NCBI GenBank assembly: GCA_016213825.1
Contig: JACQZP010000019.1
Span: forward strand, 124,001-188,000
Reading direction: 5' to 3'
From: Acetobacterium woodii
GTDB taxonomy: Bacteria; Bacillota; Clostridia; Eubacteriales; Eubacteriaceae
DNA length: 64,000 bases
Of this stretch, positions 9,431-19,762 are shown in pieces (within the stretch, counting starts at the first letter, position 1; each line of letters opens with the position of its first letter). Below the pieces are notes generated by a model. The model was given only the letters and a program-made list of their open reading frames with translations, made no database searches and was not told the DNA's origin. A program made the translations under genes and the position numbers.

Positions 9431-9443
9431 ATAACACTGTTAT
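9431..9443. promoter_or_regulatory. TetR operator before the ABC exporter
   Basis: ATAAC-ACT-GTTAT, the same palindrome as at 8687-8699 with one base changed in the central triplet. Confidence 0.6.
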
Positions 9444-9531
9444 GCGGCGCAAACATCAAATAATTTTAACTAATCGGCAAAAATAGGGCTCAGATTAAGT
9501 TATTACTATTCAAGAGTTGAAAGGGGCAAAA

Positions 9532-10230
9532 ATGTTCATCGAAGTGAATGATATTAAAAAAAGTTATGGCGAAGGTGGGAGCTACGTTCAGGTACTTAAA
9601 GGTGTAACTACTGGCATTGAAAAGGGTCAAATCTGTGCGATACTGGGGCCAAGCGGATCGGGAAAATCCACGCTGCTTAATACCATCGGCGGGTTGGATA
9701 CCATCGATAGTGGCAGTATAAAAATAAGTAACATCGAAATTACCAAGCTGAATGCAAAACAATTATCGCTATATCGACGAAATTATCTGGGATTTATTTT
9801 TCAATTCTATAATCTGGTGCCAAATCTGACGGTTAAAGAAAATATCCAGGTTTGTGAATATCTGACAAAATCACCGCTGGATATTAATGAACTGCTGGAA
9901 ATATTGGGATTAACCGAGCATCAGAAAAAATTTCCCTCCCAATTATCCGGCGGGCAGCAACAACGGTGTGCCATTGCCAGAGCTCTGATAAAAAATCCTG
10001 AGCTGTTATTATGCGACGAACCAACCGGAGCATTGGATTATCAGGCCTCTCGGGAGATACTCATGCTGATCGAGAAAATCAATCAGAAATATGGCACAAC
10101 CATGCTCATTGTTACCCATAACACAGCCATTAAAGAGATGGTTCATCGGGTAATAAAAATCAAAGACGGTCAAATTAGTGAAGACTACGCCAACAGCGTA
10201 TTAAAACTGGCCAGTCAACTGGAATGGTAG
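9532..10230 (+). CDS. ABC transporter ATP-binding protein (MacB/LolD type)
   Basis: 232 residues with Walker [10 protein letters not shown] (~38-46), Q-loop FQFYNL, signature LSGGQQQR (~140) and Walker [13 protein letters not shown] (~158). The start at 9532 is preferred to a TTG 15 bp upstream because AAAGGGG lies 7 bp before it. It sits 9 bp before its permease. Family role: energises a MacB-like mechanotransmission exporter, often for peptides, antibiotics or lipoproteins. Confidence 0.9.
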   Translation: MFIEVNDIKKSYGEGGSYVQVLKGVTTGIEKGQICAILGPSGSGKSTLLNTIGGLDTIDSGSIKISNIEITKLNAKQLSLYRRNYLGFIFQFYNLVPNLTVKENIQVCEYLTKSPLDINELLEILGLTEHQKKFPSQLSGGQQQRCAIARALIKNPELLLCDEPTGALDYQASREILMLIEKINQKYGTTMLIVTHNTAIKEMVHRVIKIKDGQISEDYANSVLKLASQLEW

Positions 10231-10239
10231 GGTGTTCCA

Positions 10240-13146
10240 ATGATTTTAAATAAGCGAATCATCCGGGAACTCAAAGAAAACTGGGTACGATATGGCGCAT
10301 TGGCATTTTTAATCATCTTTTCACTGGGGTTGGTCGTCAGCATGGCTGGCTCTACTGACGTGGTCAATTATACCATTGATACAAATAATGAAAAGAATCA
10401 ATTGGAAGATGGCGAATTTTCGGTTTATGTTCCGCTAACCAAAAATCAGCAGATGGAACTTGAAAAGATGGGCGCAAAAACTGAAGCAGCTTTCTATGTC
10501 GATTTGCCTGGAGCAGAAAAATCCGTCCTGCGGGTTTTCAAAAATCGCAATAATATCAATACCATTGCGCTTGAAGAAGGAAGCTTGGCTGATCAAATCG
10601 GTGAAATCGCCCTGGAGAAACACTATGCCGAAAAACATGGCATTAGGGTGGGTCAGTCCATTGAAGTGGGTCAGAAAAACTATCAGGTGACTGGGACAGG
10701 AACTGTGCCGGATTATTCCAATGTCGTTCAAAATGTTTCCGATGTGTTGGCGGATTTAAAACAATTCAGCATTGGGTTTGTAGCCGAAGCTGAATTTAAT
10801 CAACTGTTAGCAGGAGATAGCAACATCGAATATAATTACAGTTACAAGTTGGATGGCAACCTGACTGCCACTGAACTTAAAGAAAAATTGGTTGATCTGG
10901 ATTTTGATAAAACAAAGGTCGCCAATAAATATATGCAAGAAATCATCAATACCATTGAAAAAGGAAAGAATGATTTATCCGGTGGCGTTAAAGATTTAGC
11001 AGACGGGACGCAAAAACTGGCAAATGGAACAAGCGCACTCCAACAAGGAAGCAATGAATTGGCGGATGGGGCAGGCAGCCTGGCAAATGGCACCGATCAA
11101 TTAAGCTCAGGTTTAGGCGAATTGACAAATTCCAATGCCACTTTAAATAAAGCTGCCGACGATGTTTTTCAGGGGATGATTGCGCAGGTAAACAGTGAAT
11201 TTGAAAATATCGGGATGACAGTCACGGTTACCGGCGATAATTACAGCAGCGTAATTGACAGCTTAATCAAAACCATTGACGGCTCAGATGCGAATACTGT
11301 GGAAGTGTTAAATACGTTGAATACGTTGAATACCATGAAAGCGCAACTGGATAGTTACAAAGCCTTTAAAGAGGGATTAAGAGCTTATACCAATGGTGTT
11401 GAATCAGCCTATTCCGGTTCGGCGGAATTGTCAGCAGGCGCAGATAGCCTGTATCAAGGCAGCGTGACCTTAGCAAATGGAGCCAATACCTTGAGCAATG
11501 GCTCGGCCAGCTTAAATAGCGGAATGGGAGAATTTAAAAGCCAGGTTACCAATTTTATCAATGAAAATATGGATTATCAATACGTCAATCTGATCACCTT
11601 TTTAGAAGCTGGTGATAATCAACGGATAACAAGCTGCAAAAGTGATGCCGCCATCAATAAAAACTCAGCGTTAATTGCGGGCGCTATTATTATCACCTTA
11701 ATTGCCTATATGATTTCAGTATTTGTCATTCATACCATCGATAAGGAAAGTGCCGTCATCGGGGCGCTGTATTCAATGGGTTATGTAAAAAAAGAACTGC
11801 TGAGACATTTTATGATCCTGCCGATGCTGATTGTCGCAGCATCGGCAATACTGGGAACCGGCTTGGGGTTTGTGCTAATTGGAGAAAATATTAAAGAAAA
11901 TGTTGCCTATTATTCTTATCCCGGCTACGCTATGGTATTTCCACCTTATCTTTTGATTTATGGTGTTTTGCTACCGGTAATGATTGCTGTACTTGTCAAT
12001 TATCTGGTCATCAACAGCAAATTATCGATGGAACCGCTCAAATTGCTCAGACGGGAAAAGAAACAGCATCAGCTGGCAAACATCGACCTCAAGGAAATGG
12101 GTTTTATTAATCGCTATCGGATTCGCCAGTTGCTGCGGGAAATCCGGGGAAATATCACGATGTTTTGGGGATTATTTATTGCCATTCTACTGATGGTTTT
12201 TGGATTCAGTATCTATGGGAGTGTTAGTGCTTATGTTAATAATGTGGCCTCCGACGTCGAGTACAATTATCTTTATTTGTTAAAATATCCCATGGAAACT
12301 GCCCCCAACGATGCCACTAAAGCTTATACTGAGTCGTTAACCGCTGACCTTTATTTAACCGGAGGGGAGATGGACGTGACAGTTCAGGGTATTGATGATA
12401 AAAACCCCTATTTTGATTTCCCTTTGGATGGCGAAAAAAATGATGTGATCATTTCAGATTCAGTTGCCAACAAGTTCGGTTATAAGGTGGGAGATGAAAT
12501 TACTCTCTCTGATAATCTTGAAGATCGAAATTACAACTTTAGGATTAAAGAAGTGGTCAATTTTGCCAGCGGCCTTTATGTATTTATGGACATTAAAGAG
12601 ATGCGCGAGCTGTTTGGACAGGAAGATGACTACTATAATACCCTGATGTCTGATCATGAACTGGATATTGAAGCGGGAAGAATTGCCACGGTCATAACAG
12701 TAGATAAAATGGTAGCTGCGGCCAGACAAATGTTCACGATGATGTATGGTTTGGTGATTACTATTCTGGGAGCATCGGTACTGCTCTTTGCGATTGTTAT
12801 GTATTTATTAGTAAAAATGATGATTGATAAATCAACCTTTAGCATTTCATTAATCAAGGTGTTTGGCTATAATGAGCGGGAGATAAAAAAGTTATACCTG
12901 GGCACCACCTTCTATACGGTTGCGCTCTCTACCCTGATTGCGATTCCGGTTAGCAAAATGATTATTAATAAGATTTACCCGTATATGGTGTCCAATGTTT
13001 CGGCAGGGATGAATGCTACCATGGCACCCCAATCTTATCTGATTATGGTAGCGATTATTTTAAGTACTTATGTCATCGTTAATTTTATGATCGGTCGGCA
13101 CTTGAAAAAGATTTCCCTGGTTGAAATTTTAAAAGAACGCGAGTAG
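10240..13146 (+). CDS. FtsX/MacB-like ABC permease with long coiled extracytoplasmic domain
   Basis: 968 residues. One N-terminal membrane segment (~20-40), a large outer domain, three or more central segments (~480-600), a second outer domain, and three C-terminal segments ending in the FtsX module. Residues ~245-300 and ~395-430 are runs of short repeats (LADGTQKLANGTSALQ and similar), the pattern seen in YhgE/Pip-like outer domains. Probably exports an amphipathic compound or peptide under TetR control. Confidence 0.85.
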   Translation: MILNKRIIRELKENWVRYGALAFLIIFSLGLVVSMAGSTDVVNYTIDTNNEKNQLEDGEFSVYVPLTKNQQMELEKMGAKTEAAFYVDLPGAEKSVLRVFKNRNNINTIALEEGSLADQIGEIALEKHYAEKHGIRVGQSIEVGQKNYQVTGTGTVPDYSNVVQNVSDVLADLKQFSIGFVAEAEFNQLLAGDSNIEYNYSYKLDGNLTATELKEKLVDLDFDKTKVANKYMQEIINTIEKGKNDLSGGVKDLADGTQKLANGTSALQQGSNELADGAGSLANGTDQLSSGLGELTNSNATLNKAADDVFQGMIAQVNSEFENIGMTVTVTGDNYSSVIDSLIKTIDGSDANTVEVLNTLNTLNTMKAQLDSYKAFKEGLRAYTNGVESAYSGSAELSAGADSLYQGSVTLANGANTLSNGSASLNSGMGEFKSQVTNFINENMDYQYVNLITFLEAGDNQRITSCKSDAAINKNSALIAGAIIITLIAYMISVFVIHTIDKESAVIGALYSMGYVKKELLRHFMILPMLIVAASAILGTGLGFVLIGENIKENVAYYSYPGYAMVFPPYLLIYGVLLPVMIAVLVNYLVINSKLSMEPLKLLRREKKQHQLANIDLKEMGFINRYRIRQLLREIRGNITMFWGLFIAILLMVFGFSIYGSVSAYVNNVASDVEYNYLYLLKYPMETAPNDATKAYTESLTADLYLTGGEMDVTVQGIDDKNPYFDFPLDGEKNDVIISDSVANKFGYKVGDEITLSDNLEDRNYNFRIKEVVNFASGLYVFMDIKEMRELFGQEDDYYNTLMSDHELDIEAGRIATVITVDKMVAAARQMFTMMYGLVITILGASVLLFAIVMYLLVKMMIDKSTFSISLIKVFGYNEREIKKLYLGTTFYTVALSTLIAIPVSKMIINKIYPYMVSNVSAGMNATMAPQSYLIMVAIILSTYVIVNFMIGRHLKKISLVEILKERE

Positions 13147-13184
13147 CAGGGCGCAAGGGCTTATGTAAACCAACCTAGTTTGGT

Positions 13185-13625
13185 TTAATTATCCTGATCA
13201 AAAGCCGCCAGAATGACGTCAAGGGCATGAAGGACATTCATTTTTTCGTCATTGGGAATGTTCGTAAAAATGCCCGCAAAAAAAGCATTGTTATTGCTTT
13301 CAATCGTTTCAAAGATAATGATACCAGATTCTGTTAGGGATATGTTAACACTGCGCCGGTCTTCAAGGGAAGGGATGCGTTGGACATATCCCTTTTTGAC
13401 GAGTCCGTCCACGGTTCGACTGGTGGTACTCATATCGATAGCCAGGATAACAGATAAGTCTTTTAAAGAAATGGTTTCGACACGGCCGATTTCTACTAAC
13501 GCATGGCATTGAGCCAGGGTCAGAACTTCGGCGCAGCAGCTGCCATTATTTTTTTTCAGAAGCCCCAATTTTCGTTCAAGGATTCGGATTTGTTCTCTAA
13601 ATTGTTTTGGTTGTGCTCGATTCAT
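13185..13625 (-). CDS. MarR-family transcriptional regulator
   Basis: 146 residues with the MarR winged helix (LKDLSVILAIDMSTTSRTVDGLVKKGYVQRIPSLEDRRSVNISLT, ~58-105). It is divergent from the class III aminotransferase gene, 140 bp away, and probably controls both. Two ACTTGCAAT direct repeats lie in the gap. Ligand unknown. Confidence 0.85.
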   Translation of the reverse strand: MNRAQPKQFREQIRILERKLGLLKKNNGSCCAEVLTLAQCHALVEIGRVETISLKDLSVILAIDMSTTSRTVDGLVKKGYVQRIPSLEDRRSVNISLTESGIIIFETIESNNNAFFAGIFTNIPNDEKMNVLHALDVILAAFDQDN

Positions 13626-13671
13626 AACAGCGGCCTCCTATAGTGAAAATATTGTATCATAAATTATTTGC

Positions 13672-13734
13672 ACTTGCAATATTTGAAAAAAACAATAGTT
13701 GTTACTTGCAATTAAAATGGTGCTGTGTTACAAT
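13672..13734. promoter_or_regulatory. Divergent MarR/aminotransferase control region
   Basis: Two direct ACTTGCAAT repeats (13672-13680 and 13704-13712), 32 bp apart, about three helical turns. The second overlaps the -35 of a good promoter for the aminotransferase: TTGCAA (13706-13711), 17-bp spacer, TACAAT (13729-13734). Confidence 0.55.
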
Positions 13735-13765
13735 TACAAACAAATTTGAAAGGACGTGTTAAAAT

Positions 13766-14968
13766 ATGAATCAGACCATTAGTAAAGCTGAAAACTATTT
13801 CCTGAACACCTATAACCGTTATCCGATTGTGTTGAAATCCGGCGAAGGGGTTTATCTATATGACGATGCGGGAAAAAAATATCTTGATTTTGCCGCAGGC
13901 ATTGGCGTGTTTGCCTTGGGTTATCAAAATAAAATATACAATGAAGCACTGAAAACGCAGATCGATCAATTAATTCATACCTCCAATTTGTTTTATAACA
14001 AGCCATCTGCAGATGCAGCCGAGAAGTTTGCCAGGGTATCAGGAATGGAGAAGGTATTTTTCACCAATTCTGGGACAGAAGCCATTGAAGGGGCGATCAA
14101 AATTGCCCGTAAATATTATTTTAATAAAACCGGAAGTCCCGAAGGAGAAATCATTGCTATGATGCATTCCTTTCATGGACGCAGTATGGGGGCTTTGGCA
14201 GTTACTGGTCAGCCCAAATATCAGGAAGCTTTTGGGCCAATGATGCCAAATATCAAGTTTGCCCAGTTTAATAATCTGGCCAGTGTAAAAGAACAGATCA
14301 ATGAAAAAACCTGTGCGATTCTAATGGAGACGATTCAGGGGGAAGGTGGATTATACCCAGCCACGGCCGACTTTTTAATCGGCGTAAAAAAGCTTTGCGA
14401 AGAACATGATCTCTTACTGATGTTGGATGAGATTCAATGCGGCATGGGACGTGCGGGAGAAATGTTTGCCTATCAGACTTACGGCGTCATTCCCGATGTG
14501 ATTACCGCGGCAAAAGCTCTCGGATGCGGAATTCCGGTGGGTGCTTTTGCTGCAAAGGGCAAAGCGGCAGACGTTTTAGAACCGGGTGATCACGGTACCA
14601 CCTATGGTTATAATCCCCTGGCCGGAGCCGCAGTTGATGTGGTGCTGGATATCTATGAGCAAACTGAGTTATTGGCTCATGTCAAAAAGGTGAGTTACTA
14701 TTTAGAAGACGAATTAAATGAGTTGGTAAGTGATTATTCGTGTGTAAAAGAGCGAAGAGGAAAAGGTTTAATGCAAGCCTTAGAGTTGGATCGTCCAGTA
14801 AAAGACATCATTGCCAAAACCCAGGAATTGGGACTGATCATTATCACGGCCGGATCCAATGTATTGCGATTTTTACCGCCGTTAGTTATTGAGAAAAAAC
14901 AGATTGATGAAATGATCAGCATCTTAAAAAGTAGTTTGGATTTCGTTTATAATAAAGATCGCAATTGA
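13766..14968 (+). CDS. Class III aminotransferase (acetylornithine/ornithine/GABA type)
   Basis: 400 residues, the ArgD length. The PLP lysine lies in TAAKALGCGIPVGAF (~250), with the cofactor-binding NSGTEAIEGAIKIARKY (~92-108) and LMLDEIQCGMGR (~215-226). Family reaction: omega-amino group transfer to 2-oxoglutarate. Standing alone beside a MarR regulator rather than in an arg operon, its substrate could be an amine or diamine; I cannot decide. Confidence 0.8.
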   Translation: MNQTISKAENYFLNTYNRYPIVLKSGEGVYLYDDAGKKYLDFAAGIGVFALGYQNKIYNEALKTQIDQLIHTSNLFYNKPSADAAEKFARVSGMEKVFFTNSGTEAIEGAIKIARKYYFNKTGSPEGEIIAMMHSFHGRSMGALAVTGQPKYQEAFGPMMPNIKFAQFNNLASVKEQINEKTCAILMETIQGEGGLYPATADFLIGVKKLCEEHDLLLMLDEIQCGMGRAGEMFAYQTYGVIPDVITAAKALGCGIPVGAFAAKGKAADVLEPGDHGTTYGYNPLAGAAVDVVLDIYEQTELLAHVKKVSYYLEDELNELVSDYSCVKERRGKGLMQALELDRPVKDIIAKTQELGLIIITAGSNVLRFLPPLVIEKKQIDEMISILKSSLDFVYNKDRN

Positions 14969-15124
14969 CATTAATTTTAGACACTAAACAGGCTTGTTTG
15001 CTAAATATTTACTTATTTCATCCATTACACTATGTCACAAGCAAATTCTATTATAAATTCTTAATTCTCGTTTCATCCATATTCATCCGGGTATTAAATT
15101 AACTAAGTAAGGAGTGTGAAAAAA

Positions 15125-15802
15125 ATGAAAAAAGTAATGCTTGTCTTCATTTTATCGTTGTTAACAATCTTGACGCTCTCCAGTATTTCATTTGCTGATG
15201 AAATGGTTCTTAAAAGTCCCGATGTTATCCTATCAGAAATTATGGTAGAGCAAGGAATTAAGGATGCAACACAGATTGATCCAAGTAAGGTAAGCCAGGA
15301 GACACTTGAAGCATTGGGTGATTCAGTAATGGAAAAAATGATTGGTAATACAACCATGCATGACCAAATGGACATCAGACTTGGTGGCGACGGATCAGAA
15401 TCCCTGAAAGCCTTTCATATCAATCTTGCCATCAACTATCTCACAGATTACCCAAATGGGATGATGAATCTCATGAGTGGAGGGATGATGTCAAACAGTT
15501 ATTCATCAACTAATTCAGGATGGTTCGGAAACGGAATGATGAATAATAATAATTCATCTGCCAATTCCGGATGGAACGGATATGGAATGATGAATTCATT
15601 TGCATCTGCAATGGTTGCTATTGGTATTATTGTCATAGTACTGATTTTAATGATTGGCGTCATAATTTTTGCAGTGGTAAGATCAAAAAAGATACCGGTG
15701 GCTCAGGAAAAATCCCTGGAAATATTAGGAATTAGGTATGCTCAGGGCGAAATCGATGAAGAAGAGTACAATCGAAAAAAAACGGAGTTGCGAAAGTTAT
15801 AG
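15125..15802 (+). CDS. Secreted/membrane SHOCT-domain protein rich in Met, Asn and Gly
   Basis: 225 residues: signal peptide (to ~25), then an extracytoplasmic region with Met/Asn/Gly/Ser repeats (NGMMN, GGMMSN, ~115-160), a membrane segment (~165-190), and a C-terminal SHOCT motif (LEILGIRYAQGEIDEEEYNRKK). ATG 15125 is chosen over an in-frame GTG because AAGGAG lies 10 bp before it. The methionine-rich stretch and the neighbouring copper genes suggest Cu(I) binding at the surface; this is inference. Confidence 0.65.
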   Translation: MKKVMLVFILSLLTILTLSSISFADEMVLKSPDVILSEIMVEQGIKDATQIDPSKVSQETLEALGDSVMEKMIGNTTMHDQMDIRLGGDGSESLKAFHINLAINYLTDYPNGMMNLMSGGMMSNSYSSTNSGWFGNGMMNNNNSSANSGWNGYGMMNSFASAMVAIGIIVIVLILMIGVIIFAVVRSKKIPVAQEKSLEILGIRYAQGEIDEEEYNRKKTELRKL

Positions 15803-15816
15803 CTAAGACAGGATTG

Positions 15817-15849
15817 AAAAGGACAGTGCTTTCCGGTACTGTTCTTTTT
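15817..15849 (+). terminator. Intrinsic terminator
   Basis: AAAAGGACAGT / ACTGTTCTTTT hairpin with T-run, 15 bp after the SHOCT-protein stop. Confidence 0.85.
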
Positions 15850-15940
15850 AGTTTTTGAAATAATAGTTAAATAAGCCACAAGATCAAAACTATTGTATAG
15901 ATGCTATTTTAGTCGAGTATAAAGAAAGGTTGCGAACAGG

Positions 15941-18142
15941 ATGGATAAAATTAATTCAACGAAAGATCATACTTTGTCTGATGGAGAATCCCTGCTTGAT
16001 GATTACGAAAATCATCAAGCGCATAAAGACCATACACATCATGACAATAAGGAGATTGCTCAAAAAAATGATGAACATTCGCACAACCAAGCTTATGGGG
16101 AAATGAATCATCAGCATGATCCTGGCCAAGAGATTTCCCAGACAGAAAAGGACCATTTTCATCATCATACGTCATCGAATGAGGAACATGCCGAGCACGA
16201 TCACCACGCAATGATGGTGGCGGATTTTAGAAAACGGTTTTTTGTTTCTTTAATTATTACCGTACCGATTCTATTCTTATCGCCAATGATCCAGATGTTC
16301 ATGGGAGTAGATTGGCGTTTCATTGGCGATTCCTATTTACTGTTTGGTCTTTCTACCATTCTCTTTTTTTATGGCGGAAAGCCCTTCCTTGTTGGTGCCA
16401 GGGATGAGCTTAAGAAAAAATCGCCGGCAATGATGACACTCATTGCGCTCTCCATAACAGTTGCCTATAGCTATAGTACGCTAACCGTATTTTTTATAAA
16501 AGGTGATGACTTTTTTTGGGAGCTGGCTACATTAATTGTTATCATGCTTTTAGGTCATTGGATCGAAATGAAATCTGTGATGGGAGCGTCACGGGCACTG
16601 GATGAACTGGTAAAACTGATGCCTGAAGAAGCACATCAGATAACGGACAATGAGGAAATCGAGGATATTCCTGTAAAATATTTAAAAGCCGGCGACTCAG
16701 TTCTTGTAAAGCCGGGTGAGAAGATTCCGATTGATGGTTTGGTTTATGACGGGCGATCAGCCGTTAATGAATCTATGATTACCGGAGAATCTGCACCTGT
16801 TGAAAAAGAAAAAGACGATGAAATAGTCGGAGGCTCCATCAATGGTGAGGGAATTTTAAAATTTAATGTATCTCGAATTGGGGAAGATACCTTCCTTTCA
16901 CAAGTGTTAAAACTTGTTCGTGAAGCCCAGGATTCAAAATCCAATACTCAACGATTAGCAGATAAAGCAGCCAAGTGGTTATTTTATATCGCTGTAATAG
17001 CTGGAACATTGACTTTTATGGCGTGGATGATTATCTCGCAGGATCTAAATTTTGCTGTTACCCGGGCAGTCACCGTTATCGTTATTTCCTGTCCACACGC
17101 ATTAGGCCTGGCAGTTCCGCTGGTAACGGCTGTTTCGACCAGCATTGGTGCCCAGAAAGGTCTTTTAATCAGAGATCGGGCGGCCTTCGAAAACGCGCGA
17201 AAACTGAATGCCGTGGTTTTCGACAAAACGGGTACCTTAACCGAAGGCGCATTTGGAATAACTGATATCGAAGCAATTGGAGTATCCCGGGAGGAGCTGC
17301 TTTTACTTGCTTATTCTGTCGAATCAAACTCGGAACATCCCATTGCATTGGGAATTGTCAATGAAGGAAAAAAATTAAATATGAAGTTGAAGGAAGTTAA
17401 AGATTATCAGAACTTACCGGGTAAAGGCTTAAAAGCCAACGTGGATGGTCGGGACATTATGGTTGTGAGTCCTGGGTATTTGCGATCAGAAAAGATAGCC
17501 TTTGACGTAGATCATTACGAACAACTGGCCCAGATGGGCAAAACGGTTATTTTCGTATTAGATGGCAACACTCTCCTTGGCTATCTGGCCTTATCAGACA
17601 TTGTCAGAGAAACTGCGAGGGAAGCCATTGATATCCTAAAGTCCATGGCTATTGAAACCATCCTATTAACCGGGGATAATCAGAGAGTTGCTGACTATGT
17701 TGGCAAGCAACTGAAGATTGATACAATCATTGCTGAGGTATTGCCTCAGGAAAAAGCATCCCGAATCGATGGGCTTATTAAAGAAGGAAAGATCGTAGCT
17801 ATGACCGGTGATGGCGTTAATGATGCACCGTCACTGGCAAAAGCCGATTTAGGTATCGCCATCGGAGCTGGAACAGATGTTGCCATTGAAACAGCCGATG
17901 TTATTCTGGTTCGAAGCAACCCTTTGGATGTGGTAACGATTTTGAAGCTCTCAAGAGCAACTTATCAGAAAATGATCCAAAACCTGATCTGGGCAACAGG
18001 TTATAATATGATCGCGATACCTTTAGCAGCAGGTGTCCTGTATAATCAAGGGATTCTTATAAATCCGGCTGTCGGTGCAGCGCTGATGTCATTAAGCACA
18101 ATTATTGTCGCAATCAATGCAAAACTACTTAAAATTGGTTGA
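15941..18142 (+). CDS. copB: P1B-type copper ATPase, CopB type
   Basis: 733 residues. A long His-rich, HMA-free N-terminus (~1-90) and the CPH motif (ISCPHALGLAVP, ~384) mark the CopB (P1B-3) group, which exports copper ions; CopA-type pumps have CPC. Also present: TGES (~280), the phosphorylated DKTGT (~428), the SEHP nucleotide-binding motif (~465), TGDGVNDAP (~625). Acts in the cytoplasmic membrane. It opens a copper-handling cluster that runs to about 24.4 kb. Confidence 0.9.
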   Translation: MDKINSTKDHTLSDGESLLDDYENHQAHKDHTHHDNKEIAQKNDEHSHNQAYGEMNHQHDPGQEISQTEKDHFHHHTSSNEEHAEHDHHAMMVADFRKRFFVSLIITVPILFLSPMIQMFMGVDWRFIGDSYLLFGLSTILFFYGGKPFLVGARDELKKKSPAMMTLIALSITVAYSYSTLTVFFIKGDDFFWELATLIVIMLLGHWIEMKSVMGASRALDELVKLMPEEAHQITDNEEIEDIPVKYLKAGDSVLVKPGEKIPIDGLVYDGRSAVNESMITGESAPVEKEKDDEIVGGSINGEGILKFNVSRIGEDTFLSQVLKLVREAQDSKSNTQRLADKAAKWLFYIAVIAGTLTFMAWMIISQDLNFAVTRAVTVIVISCPHALGLAVPLVTAVSTSIGAQKGLLIRDRAAFENARKLNAVVFDKTGTLTEGAFGITDIEAIGVSREELLLLAYSVESNSEHPIALGIVNEGKKLNMKLKEVKDYQNLPGKGLKANVDGRDIMVVSPGYLRSEKIAFDVDHYEQLAQMGKTVIFVLDGNTLLGYLALSDIVRETAREAIDILKSMAIETILLTGDNQRVADYVGKQLKIDTIIAEVLPQEKASRIDGLIKEGKIVAMTGDGVNDAPSLAKADLGIAIGAGTDVAIETADVILVRSNPLDVVTILKLSRATYQKMIQNLIWATGYNMIAIPLAAGVLYNQGILINPAVGAALMSLSTIIVAINAKLLKIG

Positions 18143-18227
18143 CATATTTATGAAAATTGAAAGTATCATCAAAAATACTAATAAATAATTAGGTGTCCTC
18201 AGAAATAACTATTATTTGAAATAAAGT

Positions 18228-18267
18228 CAATACATTAGAATAATTAATGTATTGCTTTATTTTTTTT
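18228..18267 (+). terminator. Intrinsic terminator after copB
   Basis: CAATACATTA / TAATGTATTG hairpin followed by a T-rich run. Confidence 0.75.
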
Positions 18268-18358
18268 GAAATTATTCAAAAAAAATTTAATCTCCATAAG
18301 TTCTACAAAAGTTATTGTTATTATTCCTATAGACAAGAAGTGACAAGGAGAAGGACCA

Positions 18359-19723
18359 ATGGAAGAAAAACAAATAACAAAGAAATTTTCGGTTAACGGG
18401 ATGACCTGTGTTAATTGTGAAAATAGAATTGAGAATAAACTTAAGAATCTTGATGGGGTAACCAATGTCACTGCAAGTTATCCGCGTTCACAGGTCAGTT
18501 TTACATACGACCCGGATCGCGTAGAGCTGTCAACTATTGTACAGACCATTGAAAGCATGGATTATCATGTAAAACGCGCAGGTGAAAAACAAAAAAACAG
18601 AACCGCTGAAAAGAAGAATAAAATTAATGAAGTTTTAGGAATCGGCATCATCATTATTGCTGCATTTGTGATTATTAATTATTTCGGTGGTTTTAACATT
18701 TTCAACTCATTTCCAGAGGCAAAACTAGGGGTAGGATATGGTGCACTATTATTAATCGGTTTACTCACATCCATTCACTGCGTTGCCATGTGTGGGGGCA
18801 TCAACCTGTCTCAATGTGTTCCCAATATAAGTATTAAAAGCGAAAAGAAAACGGCAAATCTCAGGCCAGGCATTTTATACAATACCGGGCGGGTGATCTC
18901 TTACACCATTGTTGGCGGGATCGTCGGCGCATTGGGATCAGTCGTCAGCTTTTCGGGTACAGCAAAAGGAATCGTCGCTGTTATGGCAGGGGTTTTTATG
19001 GTGATTATGGGCTTAAATATGCTGAATCTTTTTCCCTGGCTACGTAAGCTTAATCCCAGAATGCCCAAGATTTTCGCCAGAAAGATCAATGACCAGAAAA
19101 AAAGCAATAGTCCTCTTTATGTTGGCCTTTTAAATGGCTTAATGCCCTGCGGACCACTCCAGGCCATGCAGCTCTATGCGCTATCTACCGGTGATCCGGT
19201 ACAGGGTGCCTTATCAATGCTGGCATTCAGCTTGGGAACTGTGCCGCTGATGTTTGGACTGGGAGCGATTAGCTCATTTCTCAGCAAGAAATTTACCAGT
19301 AAAATGATGACGGCCAGTGCCGTATTAGTCCTGATACTGGGCGTATTTATGTTTAGTAACGGCATGAGTTTATCTGGTATTGCGATTCCTTCCCTAACCG
19401 GTGGTGTTACAGCGGCTAATGAAGCGCCGCAAAGCAATACGGCAACTGTCGACCAGGGGGGTCAAACAATTACTACGAAGCTTTCAGCGAATAGTTATGA
19501 ACCCATCACTGTCCATGTCGGAGTACCCGTCAAATGGACCATCCTGGCAGATGAGAGTGACATTAACGGGTGTAACAATCAAGTATTGATTCCAAAATTC
19601 AATGTCGAAAAGAAATTAGTGGCAGGTGACAATATCATCGAATTCACCCCAACTGAAACAGGAACGATACCCTACAGCTGTTGGATGGGGATGATTAAGA
19701 GCAATATAACAATTGTTGATTAA
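18359..19723 (+). CDS. Fusion: HMA domain, UreH/SafE-like membrane domain and cupredoxin-like domain
   Basis: 454 residues in three parts. Residues 1-70 are a heavy-metal-associated domain with GMTCVNC. Residues ~120-345 are a six-helix UreH/TauE-SafE-like membrane domain with the TSIHCVAMCGGI signature (~138) and a second conserved NGLMPCGPLQAMQLYAL (~260). Residues ~370-454 are a cupredoxin-like domain with GCNNQ and a C-terminal SCWMGM, likely a copper site. Family inference: moves or relays Cu(I) across the membrane. The cupredoxin part is paralogous to the next gene. Confidence 0.75.
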   Translation: MEEKQITKKFSVNGMTCVNCENRIENKLKNLDGVTNVTASYPRSQVSFTYDPDRVELSTIVQTIESMDYHVKRAGEKQKNRTAEKKNKINEVLGIGIIIIAAFVIINYFGGFNIFNSFPEAKLGVGYGALLLIGLLTSIHCVAMCGGINLSQCVPNISIKSEKKTANLRPGILYNTGRVISYTIVGGIVGALGSVVSFSGTAKGIVAVMAGVFMVIMGLNMLNLFPWLRKLNPRMPKIFARKINDQKKSNSPLYVGLLNGLMPCGPLQAMQLYALSTGDPVQGALSMLAFSLGTVPLMFGLGAISSFLSKKFTSKMMTASAVLVLILGVFMFSNGMSLSGIAIPSLTGGVTAANEAPQSNTATVDQGGQTITTKLSANSYEPITVHVGVPVKWTILADESDINGCNNQVLIPKFNVEKKLVAGDNIIEFTPTETGTIPYSCWMGMIKSNITIVD

Positions 19724-19762
19724 TCGATAATAAAGGGTAATATTAAAAGGAGGATTTAAAAA

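Noticed and set aside
10970-11110. DNA repeat array in the ABC permease gene
   Set aside because: The periodicity comes from short Gly/Ala/Asp-rich protein repeats of the outer domain, not from a mobile or CRISPR element.
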